From NCBI GenBank assembly GCA_903904815.1, contig CAIVDU010000045.1, forward strand, positions 1 to 34,706: a DNA stretch of 34,706 nucleotides, in the 5' to 3' direction. Source of the stretch: an uncultured Armatimonadota bacterium. GTDB taxonomy: Bacteria > Armatimonadota > Fimbriimonadia > Fimbriimonadales > Fimbriimonadaceae. This document shows, in pieces, positions 1-6,221 of the stretch. The position numbers were made by a program, and so were the translations under genes. The notes under the pieces are model-generated. The model made no database searches. It was given only the letters and a program-made list of their open reading frames with translations, and was not told the origin of the DNA. Positions within the stretch are counted from its first letter, which is position 1. Each line of letters opens with the position of its first letter.

Positions 1-121
1 CTACGAGCTGTTTACAGCCTTCCAAGGTGTTGGCGATCCGAAAAGGTGTTCGCTGCTCGAGAGACACCACAAGCTCATTGAGAGATACGTCGATTCCCAC
101 TTGAGGGGCTATAGTATTCAT
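1..121 (-). CDS. IS110-family transposase, N-terminal fragment cut by the window edge
   Basis: The start is the ATG at 121-119, preceded by AGGAG about six bases upstream (plus-strand positions 128-132). The visible 40 residues begin MNTIAPQVGIDVSLNELVVS. The GIDVS motif near residue 9 is the hallmark first acidic residue of the RuvC-like DEDD domain of IS110/IS1111 transposases; the catalytic-serine domain would lie outside the window. In this family the enzyme is a serine-type recombinase that works with a structured RNA made from the non-coding end of the element, and here a 205-base non-coding leader lies directly upstream. Only the N-terminus is seen, so integrity and subgroup cannot be judged. 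A leader-side non-coding RNA fits the IS110 rather than the IS1111 group (inference). Confidence 0.85.
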   Translation of the reverse strand, partial: MNTIAPQVGIDVSLNELVVSLEQRTPFRIANTLEGCKQLV

Positions 122-140
122 TGAGTCTCCTAGAGCCTTC

Positions 141-308
141 GTGCTCGCGGATCATCCTAGTCTCGAAAACGGAGCATCCCGCAAGGCCGGCTAAAACCAC
201 GCGGGATCTCCACGATGGTATGCGATCCCACGAGCACAGTCAGGGCCGGCAATCTCCGCGACGAGGACCAGGCCTCAGCGGTTAGTGACGCGGACTGAAT
301 CCTGACTG
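141..308 (-). ncRNA. Candidate bridge RNA of the IS110 element
   Basis: Read on the minus strand, two large hairpins lie back to back just before the transposase start. Hairpin 1 (308-237) has an outer stem CAGTCAGG/CCTGACTG, a middle stem TCCGCG/CGCGGA and an apical stem GAGG/CCTC, separated by asymmetric internal loops. Hairpin 2 (237-141) has an outer stem GTGCTCG plus GGATC paired with GATCC plus CGAGCAC, then an internal loop, then an inner stem GGAG-ATCCCGC/GCGGGAT-CTCC with one bulge and an 18-base loop. Two internal-loop hairpins upstream of the transposase match the known target-loop then donor-loop order of IS110 bridge RNAs. Guide-like matches are AACCGCT and GCGGAG in hairpin 1 (plus 277-283 and 254-259) and ACTAG in hairpin 2 (plus 157-161). 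Pairings were done by eye; no covariance search was possible. Confidence 0.6.
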
Positions 309-326
309 GCTCTCCATCAACTTACT

Positions 327-393
327 AGCGGTTGAGTATCGTAACCCACGATTGGACCGTTCCGTGCGGTCATATCGTGGGTAATGAATCGAC
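327..393 (+). repeat. Dispersed palindromic repeat, copy 1 (abuts the IS110 end)
   Basis: This shares AGCGGTTG, CGTAnCCCAC, GACCG-TTCCGTG-CGGTC and an ATCGAC tail with copies at 449-521 and 27418-27493. It contains a near-perfect hairpin: CCCACGAT (345-352) pairs with ATCGTGGG (374-381), enclosing GACCG (355-359) paired with CGGTC (367-371). Similarity to the other copies weakens abruptly at 327, where the IS110 element is inferred to begin. Confidence 0.75.
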
Positions 394-448
394 CGGCAAT
401 ACAAATCGGAACGGGTCTTGGTACAAGCCCGCTAGCGAGTCCCTACCC

Positions 449-521
449 AACTGCAGCGGTTGCGAAACGTAGCACACTGTTAGACCGCTCCGTGCGGTCC
501 TACTGTTGGTGAGGCATCGAC
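449..521 (+). repeat. Dispersed palindromic repeat, copy 2
   Basis: Same order of blocks as copies 1 and 3: CAACTGC-AGCGGTTGCG, CGTAGCnCAC, GACCGC-TCCGT-GCGGTC (483-499), then a GGTGAGGCATCGAC tail. Relative to copy 3 it lacks three bases between CAACTGC and AGCGG, so the predicted right half of the IS110 target is missing here. Confidence 0.75.
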
Positions 522-579
522 AGAGATTTCAACCCGGGACAGCTTGTCATTACCTACATTTCCGGGCCGTCTTGAACCG

Positions 580-603
580 GTTTACAACGCCCGCGTTGTA
601 AAC
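580..603 (+). repeat. Perfect 11-bp inverted repeat between the palindromic repeats and leuA
   Basis: GTTTACAACGC (580-590), two bases, then GCGTTGTAAAC (593-603). It abuts the pyrimidine/purine repeat at 605. No T-tract follows on either strand, so it is unlikely to be a simple terminator. It could be a repeat-family end or a protein-binding site; its role is unknown. Confidence 0.6.
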
Positions 604-604
604 A

Positions 605-652
605 GGGCCCTCTCGATCAGCGAAGCGGTGCGATGGGGAGGGAAGGGAGGGG
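605..652 (-). repeat. Pyrimidine-rich dispersed repeat, copy A
   Basis: On the minus strand this reads as a CCCTCCC-TTCCCTCCCC run, then TCGCACCGCTTCGCTG, then GAGAGGGCC. The same layout is at 29464-29512, sharing GCACCGCTTCGCTG, and a shorter relative is at 33212-33245. The pyrimidine and purine arms can pair around a GC-rich loop. It is intergenic, with no sign of coding. Confidence 0.6.
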
Positions 653-793
653 AAAATCAGCCATCCTGCGTCGCGAAAGCGACTCCAAATTGAGTCCAAA
701 GCCGAGGAAAGAGATGTGGGGAATGGCAACCCGGGACGCGTTGCGGCCATTTCTCTCCACGCAAAAGTCCTCATTTGATTTCGCCAGAAATTC

Positions 794-828
794 GAACCGC
801 AACCCGCCAACTGCCAACCGCGAACAGC
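794..828 (+). repeat. Heptad AACNGCN repeat tract upstream of leuA
   Basis: Five imperfect units spaced about 7 bases apart (GAACCGC, AACCCGCC, AACTGCC, AACCGCG, AACAGCT) end ten bases before the leuA ATG. Related tracts lie at 34533-34550 and 34641-34706. Read through in the leuA frame it gives an artefactual peptide (TATRQLPTANS), which is why the leuA start is placed after it. Confidence 0.6.
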
Positions 829-837
829 TCATTCATA

Positions 838-1989
838 ATGTGTAACGTGGCAGACCGCGTCTTAGTTTTTGACACTACGCTTCGAGATGGTGAACAGAGT
901 CCAGGTGTTCGACTCTCCCTTGACGAAAAACTAGAAATTGGCCGCCAACTCGTAACTCTTGGCGTCGATATCATCGAAGCTGGCTTCCCCATCAGTTCGC
1001 CAGGAGACTTTCAGAGCGTTCATATGCTCTCAACCGAGTTGAAAGGCGTGACCATTTGTGGCCTGACCCGAGCACGCGAAAAGGACATCGAAGTTGCAGC
1101 CGAAGCCCTAAAGCCCGCCGAGCGAAAGCGCATTCACACCGGACTCGGGGTCAGCGACAATCACCTCGAACATAAGCTCCGCATGACCCGTGAGCAAGCC
1201 CTCGAAGTAGGGGTTGCCGCCGTCAAAATCGCCCGAAAATACACCGACGATGTCGAGTACTTCATGGAAGATTCCGGCAGAGCCGACCTGGACTATGTCT
1301 ACAAAGTCGTCGAAGAGGTGATCAAGGCCGGGGCGACCACGATCAATGTGCCCGACACAACCGGTTACACCTACCCCAACGAATACCATCACTTGATCAA
1401 GACGATCATTGAGAACGTACCGAACAGCGATAAGGCGGTGTTCTCCTGTCACTGTCACAACGACCTAGGGATGGCCACCGCGAACACGCTCGCGGGAGTC
1501 GCCGCCGGCGCCCGACAAGTCGAGGTCACCATGAATGGCATCGGTGAGAGGGCGGGCAACACGGCATTGGAAGAGGTCGTCATGGCTCTCTACATTCGAA
1601 GCGACAAGTTCAACTGCGTCACAAATGTCGACACCACCCAGCTTCTCCCGACCTCACGATTGGTCAGCCGGCTCACCGGAATGGTCGTTCAGCGAAACAA
1701 GGCCGTGGTGGGCGCAAACGCTTACGCCCACAGCAGCGGAATTCACCAAGACGGCGTGTTGAAAGAGCGATCGACCTATGAGATCATCGATCCGAAGTTG
1801 GTCGGCGCCGAGAAGAGCGAGATCATCCTCACCGCCAGAAGCGGCCGTCATGGTCTTAAGCACCGACTCGCCGAGATTGGTTTCAACTTTACCGACGAAC
1901 GGTTTGAAGAGCTCTACGAAAACTTCCTGAAAATGGCGGACACCCGCAAGGAAGTCACCGAAGACGACCTTCGTGAACTGGTCGCCTAA
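838..1989 (+). CDS. leuA: 2-isopropylmalate synthase, short form lacking the regulatory domain
   Basis: This enzyme condenses 2-oxoisovalerate with acetyl-CoA, the first committed step of leucine synthesis. The protein is 383 residues. DTTLRDGEQ at 12-20 holds the metal-binding Asp and catalytic Arg. The CHCHNDLG segment (His 205 and 207) supplies metal ligands, NGIGERAGN is at 233-241, and HSSGIHQDG at 298-306 is the LeuA-type signature of the linker region. The start is the ATG at 838; 21 further in-frame codons upstream are translated heptad repeat and are rejected. Typical LeuA is about 510 residues, with a C-terminal leucine-binding dimer domain. Here the protein ends soon after subdomain II, so feedback inhibition by leucine may be absent (inference). 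No other leu genes are adjacent. Homocitrate or citramalate synthase is a less likely reading. Confidence 0.88.
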   Translation: MCNVADRVLVFDTTLRDGEQSPGVRLSLDEKLEIGRQLVTLGVDIIEAGFPISSPGDFQSVHMLSTELKGVTICGLTRAREKDIEVAAEALKPAERKRIHTGLGVSDNHLEHKLRMTREQALEVGVAAVKIARKYTDDVEYFMEDSGRADLDYVYKVVEEVIKAGATTINVPDTTGYTYPNEYHHLIKTIIENVPNSDKAVFSCHCHNDLGMATANTLAGVAAGARQVEVTMNGIGERAGNTALEEVVMALYIRSDKFNCVTNVDTTQLLPTSRLVSRLTGMVVQRNKAVVGANAYAHSSGIHQDGVLKERSTYEIIDPKLVGAEKSEIILTARSGRHGLKHRLAEIGFNFTDERFEELYENFLKMADTRKEVTEDDLRELVA

Positions 1990-2052
1990 ATCATTGTTTT
2001 TAGGGACCGGGAGTTCTCCTGTCGGTGCACTTCCAACCCACCCAAGCCGGCC

Positions 2053-3270
2053 ATGATATCTGACCCAACGTTCAGACAATATGTGCAGGCTCATTCGGGC
2101 TGCGCGATCGCGTGCGCCCATGTTTCTCGGCAAGGCGTCGAACAGGAGTTCGCGAATGCGAGTTCTGAAACTCGCTTTGAGTTGGGAAGCATCACAAAGC
2201 TCTTCACCGCAATTCTCCTCTGCAAGGCAGCCGACTCCGGACTGTGCGGATTCGAGGATCACGTAGCCGATTATCTGCCGTCACCTGGGGCGAAATTCGC
2301 CGGGAGACTCATCACCCTCGGCCAACTCGCCACTCATACGTCCGGGCTCCCCCGACTGCCACTCGCCCTCTACAAAGATGCGAACAGCCCTCAACCCTAT
2401 GCCACATGGACCCGCGAGAGGACCCTGCGGGCGTTCCACCAGACCAGTGTCCTGCGATCGCCCGGGTCGCAATATGGCTATTCGAATTTCGGATTCGCCG
2501 TATTGGGAATTGCCCTGGAAGAGATCTTTAACCGCCCTTATTCCGAACTGATTTCGGAGCTGACTGCCGACCTGGGATGTCCCGAGATTCGACTACCCTT
2601 GCCCACGGACCTGCCGTCAACTCCTCGCGGCCACAACGACAAGGGACAAGAAGCCGATTCATGGACATTCGGAGCATTCGCGCCTGCCGGCGGACTGACT
2701 TCGAATCTAGACGGTGCCATCAAATTCACTCAACGTTGCCTTACTCCTCTCGAGGCGCCTATGCTTGCCGACTCGATGGTCAGTCGCACTAGAGTAAGGC
2801 GCCCGGTACCGATCCGAAGGGCAATCCCGCTATTTGCGGGCACGCTAGCGGGGACTTCGCTTCTGGCTGCATGGCAGCCGGCGACACTCTACACCCCAAT
2901 CCTCGCAATTCTCGCTGGCTCTTTCTATGGAGGACCTGCGGCTGGGCTTGTAGGCTCGATCGGCTGGGCTATAGGTTCCACGGCCAACCATCTGCCGAGT
3001 GAGAGCGTCGGACTTCACCTTGGCTTAGGGGTCTGTGCTACTGGCATCGGACAGAGCTTGGCCCGCAATCGAGACATTCAAGAGATGGGTATGGGATGGC
3101 ACGTGTCTCGGACCAGAGGTCTAGCCGAAACCGAGATGCTCTGGCATAACGGCGGAACCGCCGGATTTCGTTCATTTGTTGGCCTGAGGCCATCTAGCGG
3201 CAACGCATCCATTGTTTTGTCGGCATGCTCCGAAGCTGTGGATTCCGTGGGCGTTAGCCTGTTGCGGTAG
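2053..3270 (+). CDS. Serine beta-lactamase-fold (class C/PBP4-like) protein with an internal membrane insert
   Basis: 405 residues with the three motifs of the serine beta-lactamase/DD-peptidase fold: SITK at 46-49 (nucleophile Ser and Lys), YSN at 143-145, and HNGG at 365-368 in place of KTG, as in many esterase-like members. Between about residues 255 and 340 lies a very hydrophobic, Gly-rich stretch (for example LFAGTLAGTSLLAAW and ILAILAGSFYGGPAAGLVG) that looks like two or three membrane helices. It separates the YSN and HNGG halves of one fold. There is no N-terminal signal peptide. The ATG at 2053 is the first good start after leuA, with no clear ribosome site. Substrate unknown; hydrolase or peptidase activity is an inference from the motifs. 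Confidence 0.8.
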   Translation: MISDPTFRQYVQAHSGCAIACAHVSRQGVEQEFANASSETRFELGSITKLFTAILLCKAADSGLCGFEDHVADYLPSPGAKFAGRLITLGQLATHTSGLPRLPLALYKDANSPQPYATWTRERTLRAFHQTSVLRSPGSQYGYSNFGFAVLGIALEEIFNRPYSELISELTADLGCPEIRLPLPTDLPSTPRGHNDKGQEADSWTFGAFAPAGGLTSNLDGAIKFTQRCLTPLEAPMLADSMVSRTRVRRPVPIRRAIPLFAGTLAGTSLLAAWQPATLYTPILAILAGSFYGGPAAGLVGSIGWAIGSTANHLPSESVGLHLGLGVCATGIGQSLARNRDIQEMGMGWHVSRTRGLAETEMLWHNGGTAGFRSFVGLRPSSGNASIVLSACSEAVDSVGVSLLR

Positions 3271-3279
3271 AGTCCGGCC

Positions 3280-4089
3280 ATGACTTCGAACCGCATCTAC
3301 GTCGTCGACGCCTTTACGGACACCCCGTTTGGAGGCAATCCGGCCGCCGTGCTTCCCCTACTCCACAGCGGAGAGTTGACCGACGGGCAGATGCAGAAAG
3401 TCGCGAACGAGATGAACCACGCGGAGACCGCGTTTGTGGCGCCCATGAATGGACCAGAGGCGGACTACTCCCTGCGTTGGTTCACTCCCACCGTCGAAGT
3501 GGACCTTTGCGGTCATGCCACGCTGGCCGCCGCCCACACCCTTTGGGAAATCGGTTCATTTCCTACCCATTCGAGCATTCGATTTCAGACGCGCAGTGGA
3601 ATTCTCGTCGCCCATCAAGAAGGCGAAGACGTGACCCTCGACTTTCCCGCCGAAACCCCTTGGGAAGAACCCCTGCCTGTTCTTCCCGAGTTCCTAGGCA
3701 CGCCCAGCTTCACCGGAAGGAACCGCATGGACTGGTTCGTAGTTCTCTCTCCCGGGATAGACATCCGATCGCTGCAACCGGATATGGGGCAGGTCCAAGC
3801 TCTCGGACTCCGAGGATTGATCGTCACCACAACGCCACCCCAACCCACTCCCTACGATTTCGTTTCGCGCTTTTTCGCCCCCCAATCCGGCGTGCCAGAG
3901 GATCCCGTCACCGGCTCCGCCCACTGCTGCCTCGGACCTTACTGGGCCGAAAAGCTTGGCAAGCCGTCGGTTTTGGGGTTCCAAGCCTCACAACGCGGAG
4001 GCTCGGTCGGCGTCACCGTGAACGGAGCGCGAGTCTTACTGCATGGCAAAGCCGTCACAGCCCTAGAGGGAATTCTGAAGTGCATCTAG
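3280..4089 (+). CDS. PhzF-family isomerase-like protein
   Basis: 269 residues. It opens with the family signature VDAFTDTPFGGNPAAV (9-24), has the conserved Glu in NHAETAF (Glu49, equivalent to the PhzF catalytic Glu), CGHATLAAA at 78-85, and a C-terminal DPVTGSAH motif. PhzF proteins have a diaminopimelate-epimerase fold and include a phenazine-pathway isomerase, but most members, including single copies outside phenazine clusters such as this one, have unknown substrates. No other phenazine genes are nearby. A TAGAGT box six bases before the ATG could be a -10 for a leaderless message (weak inference). The gene overlaps the next by 10 bases. Confidence 0.9.
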   Translation: MTSNRIYVVDAFTDTPFGGNPAAVLPLLHSGELTDGQMQKVANEMNHAETAFVAPMNGPEADYSLRWFTPTVEVDLCGHATLAAAHTLWEIGSFPTHSSIRFQTRSGILVAHQEGEDVTLDFPAETPWEEPLPVLPEFLGTPSFTGRNRMDWFVVLSPGIDIRSLQPDMGQVQALGLRGLIVTTTPPQPTPYDFVSRFFAPQSGVPEDPVTGSAHCCLGPYWAEKLGKPSVLGFQASQRGGSVGVTVNGARVLLHGKAVTALEGILKCI

Positions 4090-4553
4090 AATACGTTTGG
4101 ATCCAGGAAGGGAATCAAGTCGGAGTCGACCAGGCTAAAGAGCTTTTCGAAGAGTATCAGACGGAGCTTGGAATCGACCTCTGCTTTCAGGGATTCCAAG
4201 ACGAGTTGGCGAAGCTGCCAGGCAAGTACGGACCACCTGGTGGAGCCCTCCTCATCGTTTACTCGGAAGCAGTCCCGATCGCGTGTGGGGCCATCCGTGA
4301 TCTGGGTGATGGATTCGCCGAGCTCAAGCGACTCTACGTTCGCCCGGCATTTCGTGGAACGGGGCTAGGTCGAACGATCACCGAAACCCTGCTGGACCGC
4401 GCTCGCGCCTTTGGATACCAGTTCCTTCGGTTAGATACTCTTCGCCGCCTTGGGCCGGCCCTCGACCTCTATAAGTCGCTCGGATTCGAAGAAACGGCCC
4501 CTTACAACGAGAACCCTGAAGACGACATCGTGTACCTACAACGCAGGCTTTAG
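4080..4553 (+). CDS. GNAT-family N-acetyltransferase
   Basis: 157 residues. The GTG at 4080 is chosen because GAGGG lies nine bases upstream (4066-4070) and the start overlaps the PhzF stop by 10 bases, so translation is probably coupled. Motif A reads LKRLYVRPAFRGTGLGRTI, with the acetyl-CoA pyrophosphate-binding R/Q-x-x-G-x-G/A pattern as RGTGLG. A motif B-like ALDLYKSLGFEETAPY follows. Substrate unknown. Its pairing with the PhzF-like gene suggests shared small-molecule chemistry, but this is inference. Confidence 0.88.
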   Translation: MHLEYVWIQEGNQVGVDQAKELFEEYQTELGIDLCFQGFQDELAKLPGKYGPPGGALLIVYSEAVPIACGAIRDLGDGFAELKRLYVRPAFRGTGLGRTITETLLDRARAFGYQFLRLDTLRRLGPALDLYKSLGFEETAPYNENPEDDIVYLQRRL

Positions 4554-4585
4554 CGACTCAATTAAGATATTCCTCGTCCGCAATC

Positions 4586-4612
4586 TAAAGTCTTTCCATA
4601 CACTGCCGATTC
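4586..4612 (+). promoter_or_regulatory. Sigma-28 (FliA) promoter for flagellin
   Basis: TAAAGTCT (4586-4593), an 11-base spacer, then GCCGATTC (4605-4612). The flagellar sigma-28 consensus is TAAAGTTT-N11-GCCGATAA, so the -35 matches 7 of 8 bases, the spacer is exact and the -10 matches 6 of 8. Transcription should start near 4619-4620, leaving a leader of about 54 bases before the flagellin TTG. Confidence 0.85.
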
Positions 4613-4673
4613 TTTGATATGGAGAAAGACCAGTTTTCGATTTTATCGAGACGGGATTTTTGCGAGGAAACGA

Positions 4674-6155
4674 TTGAGTCTTCAAATCAATACCAATAGT
4701 GCGGCTATGGCGGCCCTCATGAACGTGTCCAATGTCACTGACAGTTTGGATACGAACATTCAACGCCTGAGTTCCGGTCTGAAGATCAACTCGGCGGGCG
4801 ACGACCCCTCGGGACTCGTCCGGAGTCAGCAGTTTGGATTCCAGATATCCGGCGTCGGTCAGGCCCTCAGCAACACCCAAGACGCCGCCAATCTGTCGAA
4901 AACCGCTGATTCAGGCCTCTCCCAGATTCAATCGATTCTCCAACAGATCCGGAGCATCGCGGTCTCTGCGGCAAACTACGCCTCCTCCACTCCTATTCAG
5001 CTTGCGGCGAATCAATCTCAGATTAACAGCGCATTGCAGTCCATCGACAGCATCGCCAACAACACTGAGTGGGGAAATGTCCAGCTGCTCAACGGCACCG
5101 CTGGTGTCAAAGCAAACATCTCCGACCCCAACGACGTCGTAGGCATGTTCGTGGGATCGACCATCGGCGGAATGGCTCCAGCGAACGGAACCGTTACTCT
5201 CAGCCTCACCAGCGCCGCAACTCAGTCGACCCTCACGACAAACCAAGCGTTTACTGGCTTGAATGCGATCGTCCCTGCGGGATCATTTAGTCTCAACGGG
5301 ATGAGCTTCGCTGCTGACGGCGTCGCCCAGACGGTCCAAGACGTCATCAACGAAGTCAATCAAGCCAGCTACTCGACGGGAGTCGTCGCATCCGCCGTGC
5401 CGAATGGCGCGAACGTTTCGATCCAGCTCCAGGCGGCCAACTACGGAAGCAGTTCCCAGGTGAATCTGTACGACTCGGGGCACCTGCTCGACACCACGAC
5501 AAATCCTGCGCCAACCGTCGTTGGAAAGGACGCCACCGCTACCGTCACCGTTCCGGTCCAGACCCCCACGGGCCCATCCACCACCACCGTCAATTTCACG
5601 GGAGGTCTCGGGCCGACCAAGTCCGGCCTCGAACTAATGGACTCGACTGGGAACATCGTCACGCTGTCCGCCAATGGCAACAATGGCGCCACCTTGCCGG
5701 CTGGCGCTGGGATTGGGCAGTTGGCGACCGGAATGATCCACTTTCAAACTGGACAGGATGCTGGTCAGGCAATTTCTTACGCGATGCCTGACGCACAGTC
5801 CAATCAGTTGGGCGCCGGAGTCATCGCCAACCAAAATCTTTCGAACATTGACGTCACCACTCAGCAAGGCGCGGGCCAGGCCATCAGCATCATCCAAGCG
5901 GCCCTCGACCAGGTCAGCACCATGCGCGGCAATCTGGGTTCGTTCCAGAGCGGCCTGCTCACACCGAACATCTCGGTATTGACCACCGCAAACCAGAATC
6001 TAGCCGCTTCGCAGAGCTCGATAAAGGACACCGATGTGGCGGCCGAAATGACGAGTTACACCGAGAATCAGATCATCCAGCAGAGTGGAATTGCCATGCT
6101 CGCTCAGGCAAACCTCGATCCCCAGAAGATCCTGCAGCTCCTGCAAAAGAACTAA
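4674..6155 (+). CDS. fliC: Flagellin
   Basis: 493 residues; the filament subunit. The start is the TTG at 4674, giving M-SLQINTNSAAMAAL, the usual flagellin N-terminus, with GAGGA at 4664-4668 just upstream. The ATG at 4614 would add 20 atypical residues and lies inside the promoter region. The conserved D0/D1 helices are at about 1-130 (including RLSSGLKINSAGDDPSGLV) and about 400-493 (MRGNLGSFQSGL, then SSIKDTDVAAEMTSYT and a C-terminal QANLDPQKILQLL). The centre, about 160-370, is a Thr/Gly/Asn-rich variable domain exposed on the filament. The gene stands alone with its own sigma-28 promoter, so it is expressed late in flagellar assembly. No chaperone or cap gene is adjacent. Confidence 0.95.
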   Translation: MSLQINTNSAAMAALMNVSNVTDSLDTNIQRLSSGLKINSAGDDPSGLVRSQQFGFQISGVGQALSNTQDAANLSKTADSGLSQIQSILQQIRSIAVSAANYASSTPIQLAANQSQINSALQSIDSIANNTEWGNVQLLNGTAGVKANISDPNDVVGMFVGSTIGGMAPANGTVTLSLTSAATQSTLTTNQAFTGLNAIVPAGSFSLNGMSFAADGVAQTVQDVINEVNQASYSTGVVASAVPNGANVSIQLQAANYGSSSQVNLYDSGHLLDTTTNPAPTVVGKDATATVTVPVQTPTGPSTTTVNFTGGLGPTKSGLELMDSTGNIVTLSANGNNGATLPAGAGIGQLATGMIHFQTGQDAGQAISYAMPDAQSNQLGAGVIANQNLSNIDVTTQQGAGQAISIIQAALDQVSTMRGNLGSFQSGLLTPNISVLTTANQNLAASQSSIKDTDVAAEMTSYTENQIIQQSGIAMLAQANLDPQKILQLLQKN

Positions 6156-6221
6156 ACGATAACCCCCTCTCCGGCGCCCTGAGAGCCCTCCAAGACCGCC
6201 TCCGGTTGTTCATAATAGGCC

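Larger units (their letters stand above)
1..328 (-). mobile_element. Left end of an IS110-family insertion sequence (partial)
   Basis: The transposase fragment plus 205 bases of non-coding leader (122-326) form one end of the element. The other end is outside the window. The boundary is inferred at 326/327. On the minus strand the junction reads CAACCG-CT-AGTAAG, and plus-strand similarity to repeat copies 2 and 3 starts at the AG (327-328) that would be the dinucleotide core. IS110 elements lack conventional terminal inverted repeats, so this boundary rests on the repeat comparison and on RNA guide complementarity. A caveat: CAACT at 318-322 could be a degenerate continuation of the repeat, which would move the end inward. 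Confidence 0.6.

Noticed and set aside
327-521. CRISPR-like spaced repeats
   Set aside because: Only two local copies, about 120 bases apart, with long imperfect palindromes and a third copy 27 kb away; this is a dispersed repeat.
775-837. In-frame N-terminal extension of LeuA
   Set aside because: It is translated heptad repeat with no similarity to LeuA; the family start fits ATG 838.
4614-4673. Upstream ATG for flagellin
   Set aside because: The ATG lies just beside the predicted transcription start, and the 20 extra residues are unlike any flagellin N-terminus.
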